Assembly: GCF_002236115.1 (NCBI RefSeq)
Contig: NZ_NIWT01000006.1
Span: 372,001-436,000 of the forward strand
DNA from: Pseudomonas jessenii
GTDB taxonomy: Bacteria; Pseudomonadota; Gammaproteobacteria; Pseudomonadales; Pseudomonadaceae
Direction of reading: 5' to 3'
Length of the DNA: 64,000 bases
Positions 26,644-35,055 of the stretch are shown in pieces (positions within the stretch are counted from its first letter, which is position 1; each line of letters starts with the position of its first letter). The position numbers were made by a program, and so were the translations under genes. Under the pieces are notes generated by a model, which was not told the origin of the DNA, did no database searches, and saw only the letters and a program-made list of their open reading frames with translations.

Positions 26644-27705
26644 TTGCGGGTTCTGTTGATCAAGACTTCTTCGCTGGGCGACGTCATTCATGCGTTGCCG
26701 GCGTTGACCGACGCGGCGCGGGCGATCCCCGGCATCAAATTCGACTGGGTGGTGGAAGAAGGCTTTGCCGAGATCCCGACCTGGCATCCGGCGGTGGGCA
26801 AGGTGATTCCGGTGGCGATACGTCGCTGGCGCAAAAACATCTGGCAGACCATCAAGAGCGGTGAGTGGAAGCGCTTCAAGCAAAGCGTTCGCGCCACGAA
26901 ATATGACTTGGTGATCGACGCCCAGGGCTTGCTGAAAAGCGCCTGGCTGACCCGTTACGTCAAGGCGCCGGTGGCCGGCCTCGATAAAAACTCTGCACGC
27001 GAACCCATCGCTGCGCGCTTTTACGATCGACGCCTGGCCGTTGCCCGTGGGCAGCACGCGGTGGAGCGAGTGCGTCAGTTGTTCGCCATCGCGTTGGGTT
27101 ATGACTTGCCCAAAGGCTTGGGCGACTACGGCCTGAATATCGAGCGCCTGGTGGAATTGCCGCGCAAGAATCCGTACGTGGTGTTTCTGCACGGCACCAC
27201 CTGGGACACCAAGCACTGGCCCGAAGCCTATTGGCGTGAGCTGACCGAGCGGGTCGGCTACCTGGGCGTAGGGGTGAAACTGCCGTGGGGCAATGCGCTG
27301 GAGAAAGCCCGGGCCGAGCGCATCGCAGCCGGTTTCAAACACGCCGAAGTGTTGCCCAAACTGAACCTGGCCGGTGTCGGCAAGGTACTGGCGGGCGCGC
27401 AAGCTTGCGTGGCGGTGGACACCGGTCTGGGTCATCTGGCCGCCGCGCTGGATGTGCCGACGCTGTCGCTGTTCGGCCCGACCAATCCGGGCCTGACCGG
27501 CGCCTATGGCAAGGTGCAGATTCACCTGGCCAGCGACTTCCCTTGTGCGCCGTGCCTGCAAAAGAAATGCACTTATCAACCGACGGCTGAAGATGCCCGT
27601 CAGTTTGACCTGAAACGCGAGTGGCCGTTGTGCTTCACGCGTCTGAATCCCGAGCGTGTCGCGAGCCGACTGAGCACGTTGTTAATGGCTGAGGAGCTGC
27701 GCTGA
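26644..27705 (+). CDS. waaC: LPS heptosyltransferase I (WaaC), TTG start
   Basis: A 353-residue GT9 enzyme that adds the first heptose to Kdo of lipid A-Kdo2. It has the MRVLLIKTSSLGDVIHALPAL N-terminus (quoted to 20 or fewer in its parts), HGTTWDTKHWPEAYW in the donor site and VAVDTGLGHLAAALDVPT. The conserved N-terminus fixes the start at a TTG codon (26644), one base after the waaF stop, with AGG upstream; translation probably depends on coupling to waaF. It overlaps waaG by a TGATG junction. Confidence 0.95.
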   Translation: MRVLLIKTSSLGDVIHALPALTDAARAIPGIKFDWVVEEGFAEIPTWHPAVGKVIPVAIRRWRKNIWQTIKSGEWKRFKQSVRATKYDLVIDAQGLLKSAWLTRYVKAPVAGLDKNSAREPIAARFYDRRLAVARGQHAVERVRQLFAIALGYDLPKGLGDYGLNIERLVELPRKNPYVVFLHGTTWDTKHWPEAYWRELTERVGYLGVGVKLPWGNALEKARAERIAAGFKHAEVLPKLNLAGVGKVLAGAQACVAVDTGLGHLAAALDVPTLSLFGPTNPGLTGAYGKVQIHLASDFPCAPCLQKKCTYQPTAEDARQFDLKREWPLCFTRLNPERVASRLSTLLMAEELR

Positions 27706-28826
27706 TGCAATTGGCATTTGTCTTGTACAAGTATTTTCCATTTGGCGGCTTGCAGCGCGATTTCATGCGAATCGCCCTGGAGTGCCAGAAGCGCGGCCAT
27801 CAGATTCGCGTCTACACGCTGATTTGGGAAGGCGACGTACCGCCGGGTTTCGAAGTGCTGGTGGCGCCGGTCAAGGCGTTCTTCAACCATCGGCGCAACG
27901 AAAAGCTCAGCGAATGGATGGAAGCGGACTTGGCCAAGCGCCCGGTCGACCGCCTGATCGGCTTCAACAAGATGCCGGGCCTGGACGTCTACTACGCCGC
28001 CGACGGCTGTTTTGAAGACAAGGCGCAGAACCTGCGTAACTCGCTGTATCGCCGTTGGGGCCGCTATCGCCACTTCGCCGAATACGAGCGGGCGGTGTTT
28101 GCCAAAGAGGCGAAGACCGAAGTGCTGATGATTTCCGAGGTCCAGCAACCGCTGTTCATCAAGCATTACGACACGCCGCTGGAGCGCTTTCACCTGCTGC
28201 CACCGGGTATCGCCCAGGATCGTCGTCGGCCGGCCGATGCCGATGAAATTCGTGCCGGGTTCCGCGCTGAATTCAATCTCAAGGACGATGAACTGCTGCT
28301 GGTGCAGATCGGCTCCGGGTTCAAGACCAAGGGTGTCGATCGCAGCCTCAAGGCACTGGCGGCATTACCTGCCGATTTGAGGAAGCGCACCCGGCTGTTT
28401 GTAATTGGCCAGGATGACCCCAAGTTATTCCAGATGCAGAGCGCGACCTTGGGGCTGGGCGACAACGTCACGTTCCTCAAAGGGCGCAGTGACATTCCGC
28501 GTTTCCTGTTGGGTGCCGATCTGTTGATCCACCCGGCGTACAACGAGAATACCGGCACCGTGCTGCTCGAAGCCCTGGTGGCCGGCTTGCCGGTGCTGGT
28601 GAGCGCGGTGTGCGGTTACGCCCATTACATCGCCGAGGCCGATGCTGGCCTGGTGCTGGACGAACCGTTCGATCAGGCACAGCTGACGCAGTACCTGACC
28701 GGCATGTTGAACGACGCTCAAGCAAGGGCGGCCTGGAGCCGCAATGGTCTGGCCTTCGCCGAAACGGCCGACCTCTACAGCATGCCGCAGCACGCGGCGG
28801 ATGTGATTCTGGCGGAGCACGCTTAA
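27705..28826 (+). CDS. waaG: LPS core glycosyltransferase WaaG
   Basis: A 373-residue GT4 glycosyltransferase that transfers the first hexose of the outer core (glucose in enterics, galactosamine in P. aeruginosa) to heptose II. It starts MQLAFVLYKYFPFGGLQRD. The GT4 donor-site signature is HPAYNENTGTVLLEALVAGLP (about 273-293, quoted in full at 21 only by position), with glutamates in ENTGTVLLE. It has no membrane helix and acts at the inner-membrane cytoplasmic face. It overlaps waaC by one base and directly abuts waaP. Confidence 0.95.
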   Translation: MQLAFVLYKYFPFGGLQRDFMRIALECQKRGHQIRVYTLIWEGDVPPGFEVLVAPVKAFFNHRRNEKLSEWMEADLAKRPVDRLIGFNKMPGLDVYYAADGCFEDKAQNLRNSLYRRWGRYRHFAEYERAVFAKEAKTEVLMISEVQQPLFIKHYDTPLERFHLLPPGIAQDRRRPADADEIRAGFRAEFNLKDDELLLVQIGSGFKTKGVDRSLKALAALPADLRKRTRLFVIGQDDPKLFQMQSATLGLGDNVTFLKGRSDIPRFLLGADLLIHPAYNENTGTVLLEALVAGLPVLVSAVCGYAHYIAEADAGLVLDEPFDQAQLTQYLTGMLNDAQARAAWSRNGLAFAETADLYSMPQHAADVILAEHA

Positions 28827-29633
28827 ATGAAGTTGATGCTGGCTGAACCGTTCAAGAGCCTCTGGGCCGGACGCGACCCGTTCGCCGAAGTCGAGGGGCT
28901 CAAGGGCGAGGTGTACCGCGAGCTGGAAGCACGCCGGACATTACGCACGGAAGTCGACGGCAACGGGTTTTTCGTGAAAATCCACCGTGGCATCGGCTGG
29001 GGCGAAATATTCAAGAACCTGCTGACGGCCAAGCTTCCTGTACTGGGTGCCGGTCAGGAATGGAAGGCGATTCAGCGCCTGCAGGAAGTCGGCGTGCCGA
29101 CCATGACCGCCGTCGCGTATGGCGAGAAGGGCCGTAACCCGGCCGATCAACATTCGTTCATCGTCACCGAAGAGCTGGCGCCGACGGTCAGCCTGGAAGA
29201 CTTCAGCATCAACTGGACCCGGCAGCCACCGGAGCCAAAACTCAAGCGCGCACTGATCGCCGAAGTCGCGCGCATGACCGGCATGATGCACCGCGCCGGG
29301 GTCAACCACCGCGACTGCTACATCTGCCATTTCCTGCTGCACACCGACAAACCGGTGACCGCCGACGACTTCAAACTTTCGGTGATCGACTTGCACCGTG
29401 CCCAGACCCGCCCGGCGATCACCTTGCGCTGGCGCAACAAGGACCTGGCTGCCCTGTACTTTTCCGCGCTGGACATCGGCCTGACCCGCCGCGACAAGCT
29501 GCGCTTCCTCAAAGGCTATTTCCAGCAACCGATACGACAGATCCTGTGTGAAGAGGCAGCTTTGCTGGCATGGCTCGACGGCAAGGCCAACAAGCTCTAC
29601 GAGCGTAAACAGCGATACGGGGATGCGCTCTGA
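28827..29633 (+). CDS. waaP: LPS core heptose(I) kinase WaaP
   Basis: A 268-residue cytoplasmic kinase that phosphorylates heptose I of the inner core; in P. aeruginosa this step is essential and underlies outer-membrane stability. It keeps the eukaryotic-like catalytic loop NHRDCYICHFLL (about 155-166) and the metal-binding IDLHRAQTRP (about 188-197). The N-terminal lobe lysine is in NGFFVKIHRG (about 48-57). Its ATG follows the waaG stop without a gap, and its stop overlaps the next kinase gene (TGATG). Confidence 0.95.
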   Translation: MKLMLAEPFKSLWAGRDPFAEVEGLKGEVYRELEARRTLRTEVDGNGFFVKIHRGIGWGEIFKNLLTAKLPVLGAGQEWKAIQRLQEVGVPTMTAVAYGEKGRNPADQHSFIVTEELAPTVSLEDFSINWTRQPPEPKLKRALIAEVARMTGMMHRAGVNHRDCYICHFLLHTDKPVTADDFKLSVIDLHRAQTRPAITLRWRNKDLAALYFSALDIGLTRRDKLRFLKGYFQQPIRQILCEEAALLAWLDGKANKLYERKQRYGDAL

Positions 29634-30367
29634 TGTCGGGTTGGAAGCTGGAACCGGCCTACAGCGAGCTGGCCGATGACTTCGGCAGCCTCGAGGCTGT
29701 GTTTGCGCTGCAAGGCGAGCGTTTGACCCGTGACGCGCTCTCGGAGGTCATCCGTGTCGAGCGCAATGGCGTCAACTATTACGTCAAACGGTATGTGGGC
29801 GCCGGCAAAGGCTTGCGGCGTTACCTGGGCAAGCCTCGGGTGAAGATGGAATGGCAGAACCTCAAGCGCTTTGCCAAGTGGGGTATCCCCACTGCCGAAG
29901 TGGTGGCCTGGGGGCTGGAGCGGCGCGGTGCGGCCTACGCTCGCGGCGCGATGATTACCCGGGAGCTGCCGGGTACCGAGGACTTGTCGGCATTGGCTGA
30001 GCGCCACGACCCGAAGCTGGCGGACCGCGCCTGGGTCGATACCGTCAGTCGTCAGCTGGCCCAATACACCCGGACCATGCACGACCACCGCTTCACCCAT
30101 AATGATTTGAAGTGGCGCAACCTGCTGATCGACGATCAGGCTCGAGTGTTTTTGATCGATTGCCCCAACGGCGATTTCTGGCGCGGTTTCTGGCTCAAGT
30201 ACCGTATTACCAAGGATCTGGCGTGCCTGGACAAGGTCGCCAAATATCAATTGTCGGCTACACAGCGCCTGCGCTTTTACCTGCAATACCGCAACCGGAC
30301 CCGGCTCAACGCTGCGGACAAAAAACGCATCCGGCATGTGGTGAGATTTTTCGAGGGACGCGAATGA
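29633..30367 (+). CDS. LPS-core kinase-like protein (InaA family), intact catalytic loop
   Basis: A 244-residue protein kinase-like enzyme of the LPS kinase/InaA family, corresponding by position to one of the Wap kinases between waaP and the carbamoyltransferase gene in P. aeruginosa. The catalytic loop FTHNDLKWRNLLI (about 156-168) keeps the Asp and the downstream Asn, and the metal site is FLIDCPNGDF (about 174-183). The lobe-N lysine is in VNYYVKRYVG. It probably phosphorylates a heptose of the core, but the residue modified cannot be deduced. It is coupled to both neighbours by short overlaps. Confidence 0.85.
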   Translation: MSGWKLEPAYSELADDFGSLEAVFALQGERLTRDALSEVIRVERNGVNYYVKRYVGAGKGLRRYLGKPRVKMEWQNLKRFAKWGIPTAEVVAWGLERRGAAYARGAMITRELPGTEDLSALAERHDPKLADRAWVDTVSRQLAQYTRTMHDHRFTHNDLKWRNLLIDDQARVFLIDCPNGDFWRGFWLKYRITKDLACLDKVAKYQLSATQRLRFYLQYRNRTRLNAADKKRIRHVVRFFEGRE

Positions 30368-31116
30368 CTGACTTTCTGGCCGCTGAAGACCGTGCGCTGC
30401 TTGAGCGCCATGGCCTCGGCACGTTCGAGGCGCTCTGGACCAAACAGCTCGATGCGGTGGACGAACCCAACACCGGTGGCGGCGGCTGGAGCAGCGTGTT
30501 TCGGCTGGACCTGGAAGGTCATGGTTTCTACCTCAAGCGTCAAAGCAACTACCTGACCCGCACCTTGCGCGCACCGTTCGGCGAGCCGAGTTTCGCTCGC
30601 GAGTTTCGCAACATCTCCCGTTACCGGAAGATGGGCATTCCGGCGCTCGAAGCGGTGTTCTACGGGGAGCGCAAGGTCAATGGCGAGGTCCGCGCGATCC
30701 TGCTGACCCGTGCGCTGGACGGTTGGGACGACCTCGACTCGCTGTTGCAGCGCTGGACTCAATTGAGCCCTGAGCAGCACTCGGAAATCCTCAAGGCCAG
30801 TGGCGAACTGGCCCGGCAGCTGCACGCCGCACGCCAGGTGCATGGGTGCTTCTATCCCAAGCACATTTTCATGCGCGCCACCGGCAACGGCTATCAGGCT
30901 CAATTGATCGACCTGGAAAAGACCCGGCCGCTGCTGTACGGGCAGCGTGACCGAATCAAGGACCTGGAGCCGCTGACGCGCCGTGCGCCCGAGTGGGGCG
31001 AGTCGCAACTGCGGCAATTGCTGGCCGCCTATCTGGATCAGCCGCAGGACAGCTCGCTGATCGATAGCTGGCTGCAGCGATTGACTGCGCGGCGCAGCCA
31101 AAAGAGGCCGCGCTGA
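30364..31116 (+). CDS. LPS-core kinase-like protein (InaA family), atypical catalytic loop
   Basis: A 250-residue protein of the same LPS-kinase family. It starts at ATG 30364, which overlaps the previous stop (ATGA) and follows GAGGGACG. The N-lobe has GGGGWSSVFRLDLEGHGFYLKRQ (lysine near residue 60). The catalytic loop reads VHGCFYPKHIFM (about 159-170), with Cys where the HRD/HND aspartate should be. LIDLEKTRP (about 182-190) keeps the metal-site Asp. It may be a pseudokinase or use a different base. Its coupling to the flanking kinase genes suggests they act together on the core. Confidence 0.82.
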   Translation: MTDFLAAEDRALLERHGLGTFEALWTKQLDAVDEPNTGGGGWSSVFRLDLEGHGFYLKRQSNYLTRTLRAPFGEPSFAREFRNISRYRKMGIPALEAVFYGERKVNGEVRAILLTRALDGWDDLDSLLQRWTQLSPEQHSEILKASGELARQLHAARQVHGCFYPKHIFMRATGNGYQAQLIDLEKTRPLLYGQRDRIKDLEPLTRRAPEWGESQLRQLLAAYLDQPQDSSLIDSWLQRLTARRSQKRPR

Positions 31117-32567
31117 TGCGTTTATCCGAACTGAAGACCGCAGGCCGCAATCCCGTTTTGCCGCTGAGCGTTTCGCTGGCCGACGCCGCCGGCCCTGCCG
31201 AGTTGCAACTGCTGAGCCTGTTGCGGGTGTTGCCGGGGCAGCGTTATGTCGGTGCCGGCGTCTGGCGTGGCCGGCCGGTGTTGGCCAAATTGCTGGTCGG
31301 CAGCAAGGCTGCACGGCATTTTCAGCGCGAACTGGATGGCGTGCGCCTGCTCTCTGCCCAGGGGCTGACCACGCCGCAGCTGTTGGCCGATGGCCTGAAG
31401 GACGGCGAGGGTGGCTGGCTGCTGTTTGATTTCCTTGAGCATGCCGAAAGCCTGGGCGACACCTGGATGCAGGTGGAGCAGCAGCCCGTACTGTCCGATG
31501 GGCAAGGGGCGGTGCTGGCCGAGGCGTTGGGCGCGATCGGCCAGATGCATCGCAAGGGCCTGTGGCAGGAAGACCTGCACCTGGACAATTTGCTGCGCCA
31601 GGGCGGTCGCCTGTACCTGATCGATGGCGCAGGTATCTGCTGCGAGACACCTGGCCAGCCGCTGTCCCGGCAGAAGGTCCTGGAAAACCTCGGGGTGTTC
31701 TTCGCCCAGTTGCCGAAGTCGATTGAACCCTTCATTGAAGAGTTGCTGGTGTATTACCTGCTTAGCAACGGCGAACACGCCTTACCCATGGAGGCGTTGC
31801 AGAAGCAGATCGACAAGGTCCGCAGTTGGCGCCTCAAGGACTTCCTGATCAAGGTCGGCCGCGAGTGCACGCTGTTCAGCGTCCAGCGCGGAGCCTTCGG
31901 GTTACGGGCGATTCGCCGCGAGGAAGTGCCGTCGATGGTGCCTGTGCTGGAGCAGGCCGATGCCTTGCTCGATCAGGGGCACCTGTACAAGACCGGCGGT
32001 GCGGCGAGCGTCGGCAAGGTCGAGGTAGATGGCCGCACGCTGGTGATCAAGCGCTACAACATCAAGGGTTTTGCCCACTGGCTCAAGCGCTTCTGGCGTC
32101 CGAGCCGGGCCTGGCATTCATGGCGCGAAGGCAACCGCCTGGCGTTCCTCGGGATTGCCACGCCCAAGCCGCTGGCGTTGCTGGAAAAGCGTTTCCTGTG
32201 GCTGCGTAGCCGGGCTTACCTGATCACCGAGTACCTGCCGGGGCCGGACATCATCGAGCGTTTTGCGCCGTATGTGGAGCGTGGTGATGCACCGGAAGCC
32301 GAACTGGCGGCACTGGATCATCTGTTCGCCGAGTTGATTCGTCTACGCATCAGCCATGGCGACTTCAAGGGGCATAATCTGTTCTGGCAGCAGGATCGCT
32401 GGGCGTTGATCGACCTCGATTCGATGTGCCAGCACGGCTCCCTCGGTAGTTTCTCCCCAGCGTATGCAAGGGATCGCGCGCGGTTCATGCGCAATTGGCC
32501 TGAAGGCAGTGCCCTTTATCAGGTCATTGATCAGCGGTTGCCCAAGGACATCTCCAGCGCTGCTTAA
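31116..32567 (+). CDS. Tandem-domain LPS-core kinase-like protein
   Basis: A 483-residue protein with two kinase-like halves. The first (about 1-240) has a loop WQEDLHLDNLL (about 149-159) and LIDGAGIC (about 168-175). The second (about 280-483) has SHGDFKGHNLFW (about 412-423) and ALIDLDSMCQH. Both loops keep Asp and Asn, and the second half has a lobe-N lysine in GRTLVIKRYNIKG. It corresponds in size and position to WapQ (PA5006) of P. aeruginosa. Two active sites in one chain could phosphorylate two core positions. It is the last gene of the waaF-to-kinase run, which ends at a REP pair. Confidence 0.83.
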   Translation: MRLSELKTAGRNPVLPLSVSLADAAGPAELQLLSLLRVLPGQRYVGAGVWRGRPVLAKLLVGSKAARHFQRELDGVRLLSAQGLTTPQLLADGLKDGEGGWLLFDFLEHAESLGDTWMQVEQQPVLSDGQGAVLAEALGAIGQMHRKGLWQEDLHLDNLLRQGGRLYLIDGAGICCETPGQPLSRQKVLENLGVFFAQLPKSIEPFIEELLVYYLLSNGEHALPMEALQKQIDKVRSWRLKDFLIKVGRECTLFSVQRGAFGLRAIRREEVPSMVPVLEQADALLDQGHLYKTGGAASVGKVEVDGRTLVIKRYNIKGFAHWLKRFWRPSRAWHSWREGNRLAFLGIATPKPLALLEKRFLWLRSRAYLITEYLPGPDIIERFAPYVERGDAPEAELAALDHLFAELIRLRISHGDFKGHNLFWQQDRWALIDLDSMCQHGSLGSFSPAYARDRARFMRNWPEGSALYQVIDQRLPKDISSAA

Positions 32568-32571
32568 ACCG

Positions 32572-32667
32572 CTATCGCGAGCAAGCTCGCTCCCACACTG
32601 AATCTTTGTCGGGCACATATTTTGTGTGCGACCGAGAACCACTGTGGGAGCGAGCTTGCTCGCGATG
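32572..32667. repeat. Inverted REP pair (BIME)
   Basis: Copies at 32572-32597 and 32642-32667 separate the kinase genes from the small lipoprotein gene and divide the LPS cluster into two transcriptional blocks. Confidence 0.85.
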
Positions 32668-32795
32668 AGGCCGGTACTGCCAACCGAGAAAGCAGACAAG
32701 TTCTTGTGAACCGTCCTACGCGATCTTGGGAAGTCGTGAACTGTGGCCCAAATCGCCCGGATGCTAGTTTGCCTGACGTTCTCGGAGGGCAGATT

Positions 32796-33131
32796 GTGAC
32801 GATCAAAATGGCAGTTTCAGCGGGTGTTTTATCAGTGTCGCTAACGGGTTGCGGGACCGCAGCCACCGTCCTGCAGGATGAAGCCCAAGCCGCGCAGGGG
32901 CTGCGTCGGCAAAAGACCTATTGCCAATCCATTCCACGGGTCTACAGCGGCCTCGCCTACGACTTCTGTGTCTTGAATGCACCGCCAGACCCTACGGGTA
33001 TCCTTGTGCCGCTCGTATTGGTGGACCTGGCCGTGTCTGGCGCGCTGGATACCGTTGTCCTGCCGTACACGATTTACCGGCAAAGCGTGGACGGCAGTAT
33101 CTCCATCTATTGGCGGCCTGCGCGCGGATAA
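32796..33131 (+). CDS. Small YceK/YidQ-type lipoprotein, GTG start
   Basis: A 111-residue predicted lipoprotein. The signal (TIKMAVSAGVLSVSLTGC) ends in a lipobox LTGC with the modified Cys at about residue 18. The mature part has CQSIPRVYSGLAYDFC, with two cysteines that could pair, then a hydrophobic VPLVLVDLAVSGALDTVVLPYTIY segment typical of the YceK/YidQ (DUF1375) family. The start is GTG 32796, eight bases after a strong GGAGGG; the upstream in-frame codons run through a REP element and are not coding. Function is unknown. It lies on its own inside the LPS cluster. Confidence 0.78.
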   Translation: MTIKMAVSAGVLSVSLTGCGTAATVLQDEAQAAQGLRRQKTYCQSIPRVYSGLAYDFCVLNAPPDPTGILVPLVLVDLAVSGALDTVVLPYTIYRQSVDGSISIYWRPARG

Positions 33132-33200
33132 AAAATGCCGTGAGGTCCCGGCCGTGGTTGCATGCCGCTTGCTGCTAGAGGTTTGCCGCCGCTTTTACGC

Positions 33201-33206
33201 TATAAT
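33201..33206 (+). promoter_or_regulatory. Candidate -10 box for the carbamoyltransferase transcript
   Basis: A consensus TATAAT lies in TTACGCTATAATCCCG, 92 bases before the GTG start. No good -35 hexamer is at 16-18 bases, so the promoter may need an activator. It would start a second LPS-core transcript. Confidence 0.55.
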
Positions 33207-33224
33207 CCCGCCCTTTAGCTGTCT

Positions 33225-33269
33225 CTCGCTCATTGCGAGGGCACATTAATTTTTGAGGCGCTTGCGCCT
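33225..33269 (+). promoter_or_regulatory. Structured leader of the carbamoyltransferase gene
   Basis: The presumed 85-base leader contains two hairpins: CTCGC-TCATT-GCGAG (33225-33239) and the perfect palindrome AGGCGCTTGCGCCT (33256-33269), ending 28 bases before the GTG start. Neither has a T run, so they are more likely to affect translation or stability than termination. Confidence 0.45.
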
Positions 33270-33297
33270 GCATGCAGACTAAAGAGGCTAGACCCCT

Positions 33298-35055
33298 GTG
33301 GCATTGACGATTCTTGGCCTGTCCGGCGCCCTTAGCCATGATCCTTCCGCAGCCCTGTATATCGACGGCAAGCTGGTCGCGGCGGCTGAAGAGGAGCGCT
33401 TCGTACGCGATAAACATGCAAAGAACCGCATGCCCTACGAATCGGCGAAATTCTGCCTGGAACAGGCCGGTATCAAGCCGTCCGACGTTGACGTGGTCGC
33501 GATCCCATTCGCACCGATCAGTCTGTTCGGCAAGGCCCGCTGGCAGTACGCCAAGCGTTACTGGTACGCCCCGGACCGTGCACTCGACGCGATCCTGATG
33601 GGCAACCGTCGCTACAAGCGCTATCGCAACAAGATCGTCTGGTGCCTGGAGCAACTGGGTTTTGATCCGAAGAAGATCAAGATCGAGCCGGTCGAGCACC
33701 ACCTTGCCCACGCCTCCAGCGCTTATCACTGTTCCGGTTTCAAAGAGAAAACCGCGATCCTGGGCATCGACGGCAAGGGCGAGTACGCCACGACCTTCTT
33801 CGGTTATGGCGAAAACGGCAAGATCCACAAGATCAAGGAATTCTTCGATCCGGACTCCCTCGGCGGCCTGTATGGCGCGATCACCGAGTTCCTCGGTTTC
33901 GATATGCTCGACGGTGAGTTCAAGGTCATGGGCATGGCGCCGTACGGCGACGCCAGCAAATATGATTTCTCGCGCCTGGCTTCATTCGAAAACGGCGAAC
34001 TGGTGATCAACACCGACTACGCCAACGTCATCGGCCTGCGTCGCTACAAAGAAAAGGGCAAGGGTTACTACTTCTCGCCGAAGCTGATCGAGTGGCTGGG
34101 TCCAAAGCGCGAAGGCGACATCGCCGACGAGCCTTACATCCACTACGCCGCCAGCATTCAAGCGCTGTTCGAAAAGATTGCGCTGCAGATGATCGACCAC
34201 TACCTGGGCGACGTGCTCAAGGAAACCGGCAAGCTGGCCTATGCCGGTGGCTGTGCGTTGAACGTCAAGCTGAACCAGAAAATCATCGCCCGCGACGACG
34301 TCAAAGAGCTGTTCGTACAGCCGGCGTCCGGTGATGCCGGTACCGCAGTCGGCGCGGCAGCCTATGTGTCCCACGCCCGCGGCGTGCCGGTCGAGAAGAT
34401 GGAGCACGTCTACCTCGGCCCGTCGTACAGCAACGAAGACGTGATCGCAGCCTGCGCCCGTCACGCCGACAAGCCAACGTGGCGCAAGCTCGACAACATG
34501 CCGGAGCAGATCGCCAAAATCATGGTCGATGGCAACCCGGTGGCCTGGTTCCAGGGCCGCATGGAGTTCGGTCCGCGTGCACTGGGCGGGCGTTCGATCA
34601 TCGGTTGCCCAAGCGTGCCGGGCGTGGCCGACCGCATCAACCACCAGATCAAGTTCCGCGAGCGCTGGAGGCCTTTCTGCCCGTCGATGCTCGACACCGT
34701 GGCGCCGCAGATGATCAAGATCGATCACCCCGCGCCGTTCATGACCTTCACTTTCGAAGTGGCGGAAGAGTGGAAAACCCGCGTGCCGGAAGTCGTCCAC
34801 GAAGACGGCACCTCCCGCGCCCAGGTGCTCAAGCGCGAATACAACCCGCGCTACTACGACATGATGAAAGCGCTGGAAGTGCTCACCGGCAACGGCGTGT
34901 CGCTCAACACTTCGCTCAACCGTCGCGGCGAACCGATGATCTGCTCGCCGACCGATGCGCTGAATATGTTCTTCGGCTCGGATCTGCAGTACCTGATCAT
35001 GGAAGACATCCTGGTGGTCAAAGAGGGCGCAAACGCTTATGACTCGCTCGGCTGA
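33298..35055 (+). CDS. LPS-core carbamoyltransferase (NodU/CmcH family), GTG start
   Basis: A 585-residue O-carbamoyltransferase. The N-terminal domain has the metal- and adenylate-site motifs LGLSGALSHDPSAALY (about 5-20), HHLAHASSAYHCSGF (about 130-144) and GIDGKGEYAT. The C-terminal YrdC-like domain has LAYAGGCALNVKLNQ (about 313-327) and GRMEFGPRALGGRSI (about 420-434). It uses carbamoyl phosphate and ATP. In P. aeruginosa the neighbouring homologue (PA5005) puts a carbamoyl group on heptose II of the core. The GTG at 33298 follows AAAGAGG. The last 17 bases overlap the next glycosyltransferase gene. Confidence 0.93.
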   Translation: MALTILGLSGALSHDPSAALYIDGKLVAAAEEERFVRDKHAKNRMPYESAKFCLEQAGIKPSDVDVVAIPFAPISLFGKARWQYAKRYWYAPDRALDAILMGNRRYKRYRNKIVWCLEQLGFDPKKIKIEPVEHHLAHASSAYHCSGFKEKTAILGIDGKGEYATTFFGYGENGKIHKIKEFFDPDSLGGLYGAITEFLGFDMLDGEFKVMGMAPYGDASKYDFSRLASFENGELVINTDYANVIGLRRYKEKGKGYYFSPKLIEWLGPKREGDIADEPYIHYAASIQALFEKIALQMIDHYLGDVLKETGKLAYAGGCALNVKLNQKIIARDDVKELFVQPASGDAGTAVGAAAYVSHARGVPVEKMEHVYLGPSYSNEDVIAACARHADKPTWRKLDNMPEQIAKIMVDGNPVAWFQGRMEFGPRALGGRSIIGCPSVPGVADRINHQIKFRERWRPFCPSMLDTVAPQMIKIDHPAPFMTFTFEVAEEWKTRVPEVVHEDGTSRAQVLKREYNPRYYDMMKALEVLTGNGVSLNTSLNRRGEPMICSPTDALNMFFGSDLQYLIMEDILVVKEGANAYDSLG

